Below are positions 1 through 8,633 of a stretch of 32,816 nucleotides of DNA, in pieces. How positions within the stretch are numbered: position 1 is the first letter of the stretch; each line of letters opens with the position of its first letter. Both the position numbers and the translations under genes were made by a program. Source of the DNA: an uncultured Clostridia bacterium. GTDB taxonomy: Bacteria; Bacillota; Clostridia; Christensenellales; Aristaeellaceae. The stretch spans positions 1 through 32,816 of the forward strand of contig CAJFUU010000191.1 in assembly GCA_904420265.1 (NCBI GenBank), written 5' to 3'. The notes beneath the pieces were generated by a model, which did no database searches, was not told the origin of the DNA, and was given only the letters and a program-made list of their open reading frames with translations.

Positions 1-1185
1 GAAACGGCCGCGGCTCAAATTGAAAATTTGAGGTGCGGCGGGCGGGGAGAGATACCCCCCGTCCGTCAGCTTGACAAAAAACTTTCCGGGGAAGAAGGCC
101 GCGCAGAGTTCCTGTGGCCGCAGGAAAGCAGTAAAAAACGGTCATTATCGGAGATGTGGCCTCGAAAACGGCGCTTCCCCCGGCGAAAAGGCCGGCAATT
201 TCGCAAAGAACCGAAGCCCTTCCGCCAGGCAATGCTTGAAATAGCAGTTTTGCCACTCTTTTGACAAGCTGCGGGCCGAATGATGTCCGGCCCTTTCTCC
301 GGCGGTGAGAACGTTGATTTTTCGGGCGTATGCGCCGCCAATGCAAACCTGTCGTTCCGCCGCGCCTTTGCTTGCGGCACCCGGCCCGCCCCGGGGAAGG
401 CGCTAACGGGCCGATGTTTTCGGCTGTATATCCGTGCGCTCGCAGGCGCCGCTACGGGTTTGGGCTTTGGCGTCCAGACCTCTTTGAAACCCGCTTTAAC
501 GGCGTCAGACGCTTCGCGCCTCGCGCCTTCAGGCCGGGGGGATGCGCGTATTTTCGCCACCGAATTCCCGATGCGGCAATGTCTCGGATGCTTCATGTTT
601 CAGGCCCCGTTGCTGGCGGGCGCGGGGGAGCGACAAAACGCAAGCCCACCGTGCATCCAGGCGATGTGCCGGCAAAATCCCCTGTGCGCGGCGTTCCGAT
701 AAATCTATGGGATAAATCTGGACGCATCTTTTTATCTTCGGGGCGTTGCTTTTTGTGGTGCGTTTACGGGAGCGCGCCCCGCCTTCATGGAATTTCGGAT
801 AATGGCATGGGATGCATCCCGCCGGGTGTCTTTCCTGTGCAAAAAGGCCGAACCGTGCCCGCCGGAAGGCGAAAAGAGGGCCGTCGTATATACCGGCGGG
901 ATGGTCATGGATGCCTGCATATCTGTCGTGAAACTTGCGGCGCTCTGCCGCAGGCTATGCGTTTGGCGTCGCCGTCTGCAAAATTCCAATCCAGAGGCAG
1001 GCGAACGGCCAAGGGGCGCAGATTGCTTCAAAAGGCGCGCCATGGGCCCGTTGCGCAGGCGACCTGGCCCGCCGCGACAATACGGGCCATATTCTGTAAA
1101 GTTTGCCATTTCATCCGCTCCGCGCCTTGCAAGACGGGGCTTTAAGCGGCGCCCCTGCCCTTGCAATTCTGGGCGCGCATACGCC
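1..1185. other. Gene-poor left end, no supported CDS
   Basis: Several overlapping open frames exist on both strands, but none shows a recognisable domain, a hydrophobic pattern or a convincing ribosome binding site. Their compositions are rich in Arg, Pro, Ala and Cys, as expected of chance frames in GC-rich DNA. The stretch lies just beyond the 3' end of the minus-strand response regulator gene. A hairpin at 7-39 is the only clear structure. It could be eroded coding DNA or a long spacer, and I cannot tell which. Confidence 0.5.
7..39. repeat. Perfect hairpin with A/T core
   Basis: Bases 14-21 and 25-32 are perfect 8-base inverted arms around a 3-base loop. Outside a 2-base internal loop, GCCGC (7-11) pairs with GCGGC (35-39). 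No T-run follows on either strand within the window, so it is not a classical intrinsic terminator. It may be the end structure of a gene lying left of the window. Confidence 0.4.
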
Positions 1186-2736
1186 CTACTTTTTTGAAAT
1201 CATTCGAAAGGCGTTTGGACTGAAGCCGGTATTGCGCTTGAATACCTTTGTAAAGTAGCTTTGGTTGGAATACCCCACCCTGGCGGCGATTTCCACAATT
1301 GGCATATGCGTATCGAGCAGGAGCGTCTTGGCCTTGTTGATTCGTACCATTTCCAGATACTCCGCAAAATTGACCTTCATATGCTTTTTGAAAAGCTGGC
1401 TCACATATGTCCTGTTTAAATATATATGCTTTGCGATGTCGTCAAGCGTTAATTTGTGATCGTAATTGACGTTGATATATTCAACCGCCGCCTGCACGGA
1501 ATCGTTCCTGGGCCTGCCCTTCGCATAGTTTTTGGAAAACATGCTCTCCAGCGCGTCTTGCACAATCCCTTCCAGTTTGTGCTGATCGCGCGCATAGCGT
1601 ATGTGTTTGGCATAGTAATTATAATTCAACAGATTTTCCGGCGTAGTCTGAAAGGAATCGTTGCGTCCCATGAGATAAAACAGCCCGCACATCGCCGCGC
1701 TTTTCACTTCTCTAGGGGCCATATAATCCTGGTGCCAGCACTGGATATGTTCAAAAAACCTGTCTGCAGAGGCCTGCAGGTCGAAGTGGCCGTCATAATC
1801 CTCCATGAGCTGTTGCAATACCCGCACGTCGTCCTCATTCAGCCTTTTCAGGCTTACCTTGTCCTTCTCGTAATTCGGGTAATACTCATAAGCGTCCAAA
1901 ATATCCGTAACCTTCATAATCGTCTGCCGAAGCTGGCCGGCGTTCTGCGCAACTTCGTAGAGGCTTACGGCAACGCTCTGATCGCTGTACTCCTCCAGAT
2001 TTCGCTTGTAGAGAAGGCTTAATTTCATCATTTCATTTTCGCGCGATTCGATACTGTCCGAGGTGTCCTTGAGGAGCATCACAATTCGCTCTCCCTCATA
2101 GACGACAAACGAGAGGCCGGAGCGTTGTTCGCCTTCGCGGGTTTTTTCCGCGATTCTCTGCGCTATGAGCAATTCGTCAATGGATACCGCTTGCCGCTGC
2201 AGATAGAATGCGATTACGGCAATTTGGTCGGCCATATCGCAATCCATATGCATGCAAATCTCTTCCGCCTGCGCATCGTCGCCCTCCAGATACAATTCCA
2301 GCAGGGTGTTGATTTCCCGCAGATTGTCCACCTCGTCCCTGGGAGGGACGACATTATAGGAAATGGAAGAAAAAGATTCGACCTTGTCCAGCAGCGAAAT
2401 AATATCTTCCAATTTCATTTCTGATTTGAGTATATAGTCCAGCACGCCAAGTTTGAGGGCCTTGCGAATGTATTCATAGTCGTCATAGGCGCTCAGGCAG
2501 GCGATTTGTATTTCCGGATGCTTTTTGCGCAACAGGCGTATCAATTCCAAACCGCTGCGGTTTGGCATCTTGATATCGGTAATGACCAAGTCCACCGGCC
2601 TTTCATCGCAAAGCGCCTCTGCCTCATCTGCGCTTGAAGCGCCGGCAACCGTGCCCGTGAAATCGTCAATCTGTTTGATCAACATGGAGAGCAGGTTCCG
2701 GATGGTTATATCATCATCGACAATCAGTATGTTCAT
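1186..2736 (-). CDS. YesN-type response regulator, AraC family
   Basis: This is a 516-residue two-component response regulator. The N-terminal receiver domain (about 1-120) shows the acidic DDD cluster at residues 7-9, the phospho-acceptor Asp54 in VITDIKMPNR, and the conserved Lys in DYILKS. The middle section has no recognised domain. The C-terminal ~100 residues are an AraC/XylS double helix-turn-helix with YINVNYDHKLTLDDIAKHIY and a second helix pair ending GYSNQSYFTKVFKRNTGFSPNAFR. Its start overlaps the end of the sensor kinase gene by 23 bases, so the two are translationally coupled. It probably activates transport or catabolic genes in response to an extracellular carbohydrate. The target is not visible from sequence, although the co-transcribed dehydrogenase genes upstream are obvious candidates. 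Confidence 0.93.
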   Translation of the reverse strand: MNILIVDDDITIRNLLSMLIKQIDDFTGTVAGASSADEAEALCDERPVDLVITDIKMPNRSGLELIRLLRKKHPEIQIACLSAYDDYEYIRKALKLGVLDYILKSEMKLEDIISLLDKVESFSSISYNVVPPRDEVDNLREINTLLELYLEGDDAQAEEICMHMDCDMADQIAVIAFYLQRQAVSIDELLIAQRIAEKTREGEQRSGLSFVVYEGERIVMLLKDTSDSIESRENEMMKLSLLYKRNLEEYSDQSVAVSLYEVAQNAGQLRQTIMKVTDILDAYEYYPNYEKDKVSLKRLNEDDVRVLQQLMEDYDGHFDLQASADRFFEHIQCWHQDYMAPREVKSAAMCGLFYLMGRNDSFQTTPENLLNYNYYAKHIRYARDQHKLEGIVQDALESMFSKNYAKGRPRNDSVQAAVEYINVNYDHKLTLDDIAKHIYLNRTYVSQLFKKHMKVNFAEYLEMVRINKAKTLLLDTHMPIVEIAARVGYSNQSYFTKVFKRNTGFSPNAFRMISKK

Positions 2737-4552
2737 TGATCAAAACCTCCCCATCTTCCTTTTTTATGATTGGAAGAATGATGATCGCCTCCGTGCCCTC
2801 GCGGAACCCCTCTCGAAGGCTTCTGTACGATACGCCGTATTTCTCCCCATAGTAGAGTTTGATGCGCTGATTGACGTTGTCAATACCGATGCTTCTTTGG
2901 TTAAAGTCCTCTTTGGGCGCGCCTGATTTCTGCGTGTCAAACCCCGGGCCGTTGTCCCAAATGGTTATGATCAAGTCCTTTCCGGTTATGCGGGAAACAA
3001 TCCTCAATTTGGGCTCCGTCGCACATCTTTTCAGCCCATGGAACACGGCGTTTTCAACGATTGGCTGAATGAGCATTCTTACGATCAGAAGATCGCCGGT
3101 GCCCTCTTCGAGGTCATAGATTACTTCAACGGGTTTTTCCATAGAGCAGTTTACAATGACAAGGTAATCCCGCACCCATTCCAATGCCCTGTTGAGCGTA
3201 ACGAATTGTCCGTTGCTGGAAAGCGCGTACCGCAGGATGCCGTTGAACGCCAATATGATCGCGTCCGCCTGTTCCTTGTTGCAGCTTAAAACCGTGTAGC
3301 GCAACAAAGTGAGCGTATTATAGATAAAGTGGGGGTTGATCTGCGACTGCAAAAATCGAATATCCGACGCCCGCTTCTCCTCCGATTTTTTTTGATTCAA
3401 TTCAATCAGGTGGTTGATATGATCCAGCATGTCGTTGAACTGTAAGGTCAATTCCCCGATTTCATCCCTGGAAGAAGGCTTCAGACGAACGCTGAAATTT
3501 CCATCCCGCACCAATTTCATGTGATTGTTGAGTTCCACCACTGGCCGCATGAACCGTTTGGAAAAGCGGAAAGCCAGAAGGAAGGATATGACCAGGCATA
3601 TCACCACGGCCAGAAGCAGGTTCTGGATGTGCGTTTGCTTCAGTTCGTTTATGTTATCCATGTTGGTTATGGTGATGAGGTTCCAGTTGCTCCTGGCAAT
3701 GGAGTATTCTGCCACGACGCAATTCATGCCGCCGACGGTCTTTTCCAAACTCAGGTCTTTGTATATATCGACGTTTTCGGCGTCTATCCATTGCTCCAGG
3801 CTGTCTTCTATATCCAGATCGTCAAGCACGACAATTGGGCGGCCGGAACTGTTTGCGATGACGACGGTTTGATCGCCGTACATGTTGGGCAGTATACAAC
3901 TGGAAAGCGCGCTTACCCGCAGCTGCAACACCACCGTTGCAACCGTTTTGAAGGTATTGCTGTCGCGCATGGCAAGAATTAAATACAAACAATCTGAATG
4001 CTTGTATTCATCGAGCAAAAAAGCCTCTGAATCGCTCGTCCACTTTATATTTTGATTGGTTTCGTAAAGCGTTTGAATTTCGCCGAGGAATTCCGGGCGA
4101 TCGAGCACGCCGCCGGCGAGGCTGTCGCCGAATATATCGTTCTCGCTCGTAATCAAGGCAATTTTGGGAAGCAACGACGAGGCCAGAAAAGACGTATTCT
4201 CATAGTCGAGCAAGTATTGGTCCAGCGCGATGGACGTTTGCGCATAGTCCGCCAAACCGTCCAGATAGTCGTTGAGCGCGGTTTTTATCTTGTTATCGGA
4301 TATGATCATGCGGCCAACGGACAACAGGCTTCCAACTTCCGCATCCAGCATTCTTGCAAGCTGCTGTGTTTCGGCGCTCAGCGTATATACATAACGGCTT
4401 CTGGTCTGATTGATAAGAAGGTTCGAGGAAAAAACGGTGATGATTGTGATTGGCACGACAATAATCATCACCACGATTGCAAACAGACGAATCTGTGACA
4501 TCTTTGCTATATTATTGAACTTCTCCTGAATCAGAGCAGCACAGTTTTTCAC
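2714..4552 (-). CDS. YesM-type sensor histidine kinase
   Basis: This is a membrane sensor kinase paired with the response regulator that follows. One transmembrane helix near the N-terminus (MSQIRLFAIVVMIIVVPIT) is followed by a ~270-residue extracellular sensing region. A second membrane helix (LLLAVVICLVISFLLAF), a HAMP linker, and a His_kinase domain with the phospho-acceptor in QSQINPHFIYNTL come next. The HATPase_c domain shows QPIVENAVFHG, WDNGPGF and SIGIDNVNQRI. The start is uncertain. An ATG-led open frame extends to 4642, but a perfect AAAGGAGG (4574-4581) lies inside it, so I place the start at the GTG at 4552, giving 612 residues. An in-frame ATA at 4564 has the better 9-base spacing, and the next in-frame ATG is at 4501. 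All three keep the first membrane helix. Confidence 0.9.
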   Translation of the reverse strand: MKNCAALIQEKFNNIAKMSQIRLFAIVVMIIVVPITIITVFSSNLLINQTRSRYVYTLSAETQQLARMLDAEVGSLLSVGRMIISDNKIKTALNDYLDGLADYAQTSIALDQYLLDYENTSFLASSLLPKIALITSENDIFGDSLAGGVLDRPEFLGEIQTLYETNQNIKWTSDSEAFLLDEYKHSDCLYLILAMRDSNTFKTVATVVLQLRVSALSSCILPNMYGDQTVVIANSSGRPIVVLDDLDIEDSLEQWIDAENVDIYKDLSLEKTVGGMNCVVAEYSIARSNWNLITITNMDNINELKQTHIQNLLLAVVICLVISFLLAFRFSKRFMRPVVELNNHMKLVRDGNFSVRLKPSSRDEIGELTLQFNDMLDHINHLIELNQKKSEEKRASDIRFLQSQINPHFIYNTLTLLRYTVLSCNKEQADAIILAFNGILRYALSSNGQFVTLNRALEWVRDYLVIVNCSMEKPVEVIYDLEEGTGDLLIVRMLIQPIVENAVFHGLKRCATEPKLRIVSRITGKDLIITIWDNGPGFDTQKSGAPKEDFNQRSIGIDNVNQRIKLYYGEKYGVSYRSLREGFREGTEAIIILPIIKKEDGEVLINEHTDCR

Positions 4553-4666
4553 CGCCGGCCGTATGTGTCTCTCCCTCCTTTGTAAAGCGAATCCCCTCGG
4601 GCGTTGAACCGGGTCAAAGGGGAAAGGCTCATGTCTTGGCAAAATGGAGCGCGTTTAAGGAGGCGT

Positions 4667-5872
4667 TTACCGGATTGCCCCCTTATAGATATTATACATA
4701 TCTTCGCAATCCAGAACCCGGAGTTTTCCAAATTTCCTCTTGTTTCCGTAAGAGGCCGTAAGGGCCATATCGCGCAGCATATCGTCTGTGATTTCGCGCT
4801 GCAACAGCTCTGTCAGGTTTACGGGCAGGCCGAGCGCCCTGAACCATTCCACCGTGGCGTCGATTGCATGGAGCGCGAGTTCTTCATCGTTTCCAGACAG
4901 GCCGAGCACATGCCGCGCATACCCGGAGAATCTTTCCACGTTATTTTTGTACCCGTATAGGGCCCAGCTTTTCCAAATCGCCGTCATGGATGGGCCATGC
5001 GTCACATTGTAAAGCGCGCCGAGCGCCATGCCCAGTTGATGGCAGGACCAGTCGCCCTCTCGTCCCCAATTTGCGCCGGCGCCAAGCCCGGTGAGCGAGT
5101 TGTGGGAAATACTGCTCGTCCACATGATTTCCGACATGGCCTCTTCGTTCGCCGGATTGGAAACCCCGATTGGCCCCCACTTGATGATATTGCGCATAAC
5201 GCCCTCCGCAATTTCATCCGTGAGATGGTTTCCTTCGGACTGCTTATCTATAAAATATCGCTCGGATGTATGCAGCCAAATATCTGCCGCGCCGCTTGCA
5301 ATTTGATATTTCGGCGTGGTATATGTCAACGCGGGGTCCATAATCGCCCAAATACAGCGGTTGAGGTCAGAGGCAGAGCTGATCTTCAGGCCGCCCTGCA
5401 AATCGTTGGTCAGCACGGCGTTGTTGCTCATCTCGCTGCCGGCCGCGCTGATGGTTGTGATGGCTCCGACGGGAATTCGCCGGGTAAGTTTGATTTTGCC
5501 AAGATAAAACGCCCAAATATCCACATCTGGGTTTGCAAGTATGAGGCCGACGGTTTTTGCGGTATCCAAAACGCTCCCGCCGCCGATGCCGACAATGCAA
5601 TCCGGCTCAAACGCCCTTGCCCGCTCTGCGATTTCGAGCGCTTTTGAAAGAAGCGGATTTGGAACGACGCCGCCAATGCTCAAACACTTTAAACCTTCGC
5701 CAAGAATGCTGCTTTCTATTTCTCCCAGAAGGCCGTCGGCAACAATCCGGTCGCTGCCATAAACAATCAATACCTTCTGCGCGCCGCACTCTTTGCAGAG
5801 CGGGCCGGCCTGGTCCTTTGTCCCTTTGCCAAATACCACCTTTGTGGGAACATAATAAGTAAACCGATTCAT
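4667..5872 (-). CDS. Iron-dependent alcohol dehydrogenase
   Basis: This 401-residue protein belongs to the Fe-ADH family (group III alcohol dehydrogenases, butanol dehydrogenase-like). The nucleotide-binding motif GGGS is at 97-100, followed by DTAK. All four metal ligands are present: Asp197 and His201 (DIWLHTSERYF), His278 and His292 (NVTHGPSM). The family oxidises or reduces alcohol and aldehyde groups with NAD(P) and normally Fe2+, in the cytoplasm. The start has a GGAGGAG site 6-7 bases upstream. The gene lies 15 bases after the shikimate dehydrogenase-like gene and ahead of the kinase, so it appears to be in the same operon. Its substrate is unknown. The pairing with a polyol-type dehydrogenase suggests consecutive redox steps on one substrate. 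Confidence 0.93.
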   Translation of the reverse strand: MNRFTYYVPTKVVFGKGTKDQAGPLCKECGAQKVLIVYGSDRIVADGLLGEIESSILGEGLKCLSIGGVVPNPLLSKALEIAERARAFEPDCIVGIGGGSVLDTAKTVGLILANPDVDIWAFYLGKIKLTRRIPVGAITTISAAGSEMSNNAVLTNDLQGGLKISSASDLNRCIWAIMDPALTYTTPKYQIASGAADIWLHTSERYFIDKQSEGNHLTDEIAEGVMRNIIKWGPIGVSNPANEEAMSEIMWTSSISHNSLTGLGAGANWGREGDWSCHQLGMALGALYNVTHGPSMTAIWKSWALYGYKNNVERFSGYARHVLGLSGNDEELALHAIDATVEWFRALGLPVNLTELLQREITDDMLRDMALTASYGNKRKFGKLRVLDCEDMYNIYKGAIR

Positions 5873-5887
5873 GCTTCGTCTCCTCCG

Positions 5888-6805
5888 CTATGCGCGCGTT
5901 TTTTGCGCGCGGTCGCGCATGGCGCGAATAATTGTGGAAGCGGCTTCGTATTTGCCGCCGACGCCAAGATCAATGCCGAAGTAAAACGCGATGATGGCGG
6001 TCATCTGGTTCGCCAGCATGCTGATGCCATTGATTGTTGTAAGGCCCGCGGCGGCTCCCGCTTTCAATATAGACGTTTGAAGCGGGTTGAAAATGGCGTC
6101 CTCTATAACGGCGTCCTTGGGCAGCTTTTCGACAAAGCCCAGATATTCGAAATCCGCTGCGTGCCCGTTCAGGCCAAGCGACGTGCACTGCGCGACGATT
6201 TGCGAATCGGGCGCCGCGCGATCCAGGGCTTCTTTGGTCAATGGGCCGGCCACCGCTTCTATTCCCGTATAATCATGCAACTGCTGAGCGACCTTTTCCG
6301 CCTTTTCCGCCGTACGGTTGAGAATAACAACCTTCGCCGCGCCTCTTTTGACGAACTCATACGCCGTAATGCCGCTGATGCCCCCGGCGCCAAGAATCAA
6401 TACCTGCTTGCCTTTGATCGAGCAGCCAGCTTCCTCAAGGGCCTGGCCCATGCCATAGCCATCGTAAGAAACGCCGGTTCTGCGGCCGTCCTCTTCTATT
6501 TTCACATTGTTGACGCATCCAAATACGCGGCACTCTTCAGGGCAAGCGTCGATATAGGGAATCAGGCGCGTTTTATACGGCATGGTCACGCTGAAGCCCA
6601 GAACATGAAAAACATCAATGGCGTCAAAAAAGCGGTCAAGGTTTCCGGGCTTGTCCTCCACTTCCATGGGAATAAATATCGCGTTTATATTCCCCCACTG
6701 ATACATAGCGTTGTGGACAATGGACGTCACGCTGTGTCCAAGCGGATACCCCAGCATGCCCAGAAGTTTGGTTTCCGTGTTATACTTCACATTTGTAGTA
6801 ATCAT
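5888..6805 (-). CDS. Shikimate/quinate dehydrogenase-like protein
   Basis: This 305-residue, two-domain AroE-family protein is slightly longer than typical AroE (about 270-290). The substrate half keeps the catalytic Lys78 (GFSVTMPYK), Asn99 (GCVNN) and Asp115 (YDGYG). The nucleotide half has the loop GAGGISG (139-145) and NRTAEKAEK, which resembles the NADP-type NRTxxKA motif. The substrate-carboxylate loop reads HSVTSIVHN where AroE normally has S-x-S-P, so Thr replaces the second Ser and Pro is lost. This suggests a quinate-type or other polyol substrate rather than housekeeping shikimate synthesis. It is the first gene of the operon, with an AAAGGAAG site before the ATG and a promoter about 75 bases further upstream. 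Confidence 0.88.
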   Translation of the reverse strand: MITTNVKYNTETKLLGMLGYPLGHSVTSIVHNAMYQWGNINAIFIPMEVEDKPGNLDRFFDAIDVFHVLGFSVTMPYKTRLIPYIDACPEECRVFGCVNNVKIEEDGRRTGVSYDGYGMGQALEEAGCSIKGKQVLILGAGGISGITAYEFVKRGAAKVVILNRTAEKAEKVAQQLHDYTGIEAVAGPLTKEALDRAAPDSQIVAQCTSLGLNGHAADFEYLGFVEKLPKDAVIEDAIFNPLQTSILKAGAAAGLTTINGISMLANQMTAIIAFYFGIDLGVGGKYEAASTIIRAMRDRAQKTRA

Positions 6806-6850
6806 AATTGCACTTCCTTTTACAAATAGCCCATAAATTGCAAATCAATA

Positions 6851-6875
6851 TGTAATATACGCTATAATTATTACA
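6851..6875. promoter_or_regulatory. Inverted repeat near the transcription start
   Basis: TGTAATA (6851-6857) and TATTACA (6869-6875) form 7-base inverted arms separated by 11 bases. They lie just downstream of the -10 box of the minus-strand promoter, covering the predicted start of transcription. This position suits a repressor operator. Which regulator binds is unknown. Confidence 0.4.
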
Positions 6876-6880
6876 TTCAC

Positions 6881-6909
6881 ATTATATATTGCGCCGCCGG
6901 TGAAATCAA
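6881..6909 (-). promoter_or_regulatory. Sigma-70-type promoter of the minus-strand operon
   Basis: On the minus strand, TTGATT (6904-6909) is followed after exactly 17 bases by a perfect TATAAT (6881-6886). It lies 75 bases upstream of the shikimate dehydrogenase-like gene, so it would drive that gene, the alcohol dehydrogenase and the two-component system. Confidence 0.65.
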
Positions 6910-7540
6910 GCCGGCAAGTATAAATATATTCTGCTGATTTTTCAAAAATGTTATGGACTTGCGGCGGCGAACCGCACCGGGCCACGCTATGGCTATTTAA
7001 CCGCTGCGCCTTGCTGCAACAAGAGGTTTGAGGACTCCGCCAAGGCAAGCAGACCGCGCATCCAGGGCGGCAAATGCATGGTTGGACGGCTCCAACCCCC
7101 AAAAATTGGCAAAGGATTGATTTGACGCGAAATGCAGAAGGGCATGTCAAAAATACGGTTATTGCAGAATAGCCTCGGCAAGATATTTTCCGCCGGCAGG
7201 CCACGACTATCTTCTTGAGAACATCAGCAACGCGGATGCGCTTTGTATGCCGTACGCTTCCGGAATGCGAAACCGAAGAATGCGTCGTACGCTGCAAGCC
7301 GGACGCAGTTTCAGCATCGGGCTTGCGATGTAACCGCCCGGCAACGCGTCTGAATACATCTTTCCTGCGGCGGCTGCCTGGTGTGAGGGATGATTTCTTA
7401 CATTGCGCCGGTGGATGCGTATTGCAAGAGCAAGCGCTTTTGCTGACGCCGCACGAGCGGTTTAAGCGCGTGCGCCGTATTTGACATTCGTGCCTGGATC
7501 GCCACCGGAAGGGAACCGTGCCGCGAATGCTGAATACTGA
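6910..7540. other. Gene-free spacer with possible decayed coding DNA
   Basis: No open frame here shows a recognisable domain. A minus-strand frame (6845-7612) runs through the operon promoter and an AraC terminator, so it is unlikely to be expressed. A plus-strand frame (7215-7484) has no ribosome binding site. Short protein-like fragments broken by stops suggest eroded coding sequence, but I cannot assign a family. Confidence 0.4.
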
Positions 7541-7542
7541 GA

Positions 7543-7579
7543 CAAAGCGCCCCGTCCGTGTGCGGAACGGGGCGCTTTG
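7543..7579 (-). terminator. Intrinsic terminator of the AraC regulator gene
   Basis: A 13-bp perfect stem (7543-7555 with 7567-7579) encloses an 11-base loop. It begins 11 bases after the stop codon of the minus-strand AraC gene. The minus-strand tail after the stem is only weakly T-rich (GCTTTGTCTC), so termination may be moderate. Confidence 0.65.
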
Positions 7580-7589
7580 CATTGCAGGA

Positions 7590-8474
7590 CTACCTGCGCA
7601 GGGAGTCAACAAAGTGGCGCGGTGTACATCCGCGTATTTCCTTAAAGCATTTGATGAAGTAGCTCATATTCTCAAAGCCGCTTTCGTATCCTGCCGCATA
7701 GACGGGCTTGCCCATCATCAGCAGTTTGCTGGCGCTGTATATGCGTACGCGCTTGACGTATTGGATGTAGTTCAACCCAGTTTGCTGCTTGAACCATTTG
7801 CAGAAATAGTGCTTGCTAAAGCCCACCACTGCGGCGGCGGCATCCAGGGTGATGCGGCTGGAGTGGTGTTCATGCGTCCAGGAAATGAGCGCTCTGAGTT
7901 CCTCTTTGGTACTGGAGAGGCGCTCGACGCCGCCGTGCGAAGGAGCGATATGGCGCGCGATGATTTCGATGATGCTCAGTATCGCAATATTGCGCTTAAA
8001 GACGTTGTCGTCATTTTCAAAAAGCACATTCATAAGCGCGCGCATATCGTTATAATCGGGTATGATCATGGGCGCGTTGCAAAGCTGCAGACCGTTTTCA
8101 GCCAGAAAATTGTCAATATTGATATAGTGGCGCATGGACTCAAGCGAGATTTGCAGGCAGTGAATCGCGCCCATTTCGCCCGTGACCCAGCCGCCATGTA
8201 CCAACAGCGGCGGCACGACGACGACGGTGTTGCCGCTGATATGCTGATGACGGCCGTCGCATACCACGCTGCCGACTACGTTCTCATACAATACGATTTC
8301 CAGGGTAGACGCATAGTGCAGAGGCACATCGTCGTTGCCCAGAACGCCGCGAGTGGTCAGGCGATAGGGCACGCTTGCGGAAAGCGGCAGCGTTTCGTTT
8401 AAAAAAAGCGGCCGGCGCGCCTCGTCACCAATGCGATGGACCGCCCAGAAGTTTGTGATAGAAGCGTCGCTCAT
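7590..8474 (-). CDS. AraC family transcriptional regulator
   Basis: This 294-residue one-component regulator has an N-terminal cupin-like sensing half (about 20-130, with VPLHYASTLEIVLYENVVG and a VVVVPPLLVHGG strand). The C-terminal ~100 residues are an AraC double helix-turn-helix: ITLDAAAAVVGFSKHYFCKWF, then the second helix pair GYESGFENMSYFIKCFKEIRGCTPRHF. It is read away from the large catabolic gene train, with only 159 bases between the two starts, so it most likely senses the pathway substrate and controls both promoters. An AAAGGAAG site precedes its ATG. Confidence 0.93.
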   Translation of the reverse strand: MSDASITNFWAVHRIGDEARRPLFLNETLPLSASVPYRLTTRGVLGNDDVPLHYASTLEIVLYENVVGSVVCDGRHQHISGNTVVVVPPLLVHGGWVTGEMGAIHCLQISLESMRHYINIDNFLAENGLQLCNAPMIIPDYNDMRALMNVLFENDDNVFKRNIAILSIIEIIARHIAPSHGGVERLSSTKEELRALISWTHEHHSSRITLDAAAAVVGFSKHYFCKWFKQQTGLNYIQYVKRVRIYSASKLLMMGKPVYAAGYESGFENMSYFIKCFKEIRGCTPRHFVDSLRR

Positions 8475-8490
8475 GGAAATCTTCCTTTTG

Positions 8491-8523
8491 ACAATATTGT
8501 TGTATCATTCACCAATATATTGG
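8491..8523. promoter_or_regulatory. Twin palindromes in the divergent promoter region
   Basis: Two perfect palindromes with related cores, ACAATATTGT (8491-8500) and CCAATATATTGG (8512-8523), lie between the divergent AraC and PHP genes. A third inverted repeat follows (TTGCA 8524-8528, TGCAA 8537-8541). These are plausible regulator binding sites. The second palindrome contains the -10 box of the AraC gene, which would allow autoregulation. Confidence 0.5.
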
Positions 8524-8541
8524 TTGCATTTGTGAGTGCAA
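8514..8541 (-). promoter_or_regulatory. Predicted promoter of the AraC gene
   Basis: On the minus strand, TTGCAC (8536-8541) and TATATT (8514-8519) are separated by 16 bases, about 40 bases upstream of the AraC start. The -10 box sits within a perfect palindrome. The match is moderate. Confidence 0.45.
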
Positions 8542-8552
8542 ACGCGCATAAT
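8524..8552 (+). promoter_or_regulatory. Predicted promoter of the catabolic gene train
   Basis: TTGCAT (8524-8529) and CATAAT (8547-8552) are separated by 17 bases, about 80 bases upstream of the PHP-family gene. The weak -35 box is typical of activator-dependent promoters, and the adjacent palindromes fit control by the divergent AraC protein. Confidence 0.45.
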
Positions 8553-8633
8553 AATAACAAATTTATTATAACACAAAATTGTCCGCCCTGGGGAGAAATG
8601 GTGGAAATTAACAAATGCGGTGGAGGGAAAGCA

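Noticed and set aside
66..1166. Overlapping open frames on both strands at the left end
   Set aside because: No domain, ribosome binding site or membrane pattern, and compositions typical of chance frames in GC-rich DNA.
7215..7484. 89-codon plus-strand frame whose tail faintly resembles a regulator DNA-binding segment
   Set aside because: The resemblance is only a few residues, and there is no SD or complete domain.
6845..7612. 255-codon minus-strand frame
   Set aside because: It runs across the AraC terminator and the operon promoter, has no SD, and its product is an unstructured Cys/Arg-rich sequence.
8436..8633. N-terminal extension of the PHP gene to an ATG at 8436
   Set aside because: It would overlap the divergent AraC coding sequence and cover both promoters. 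GGAGGG before 8634 gives a better start.
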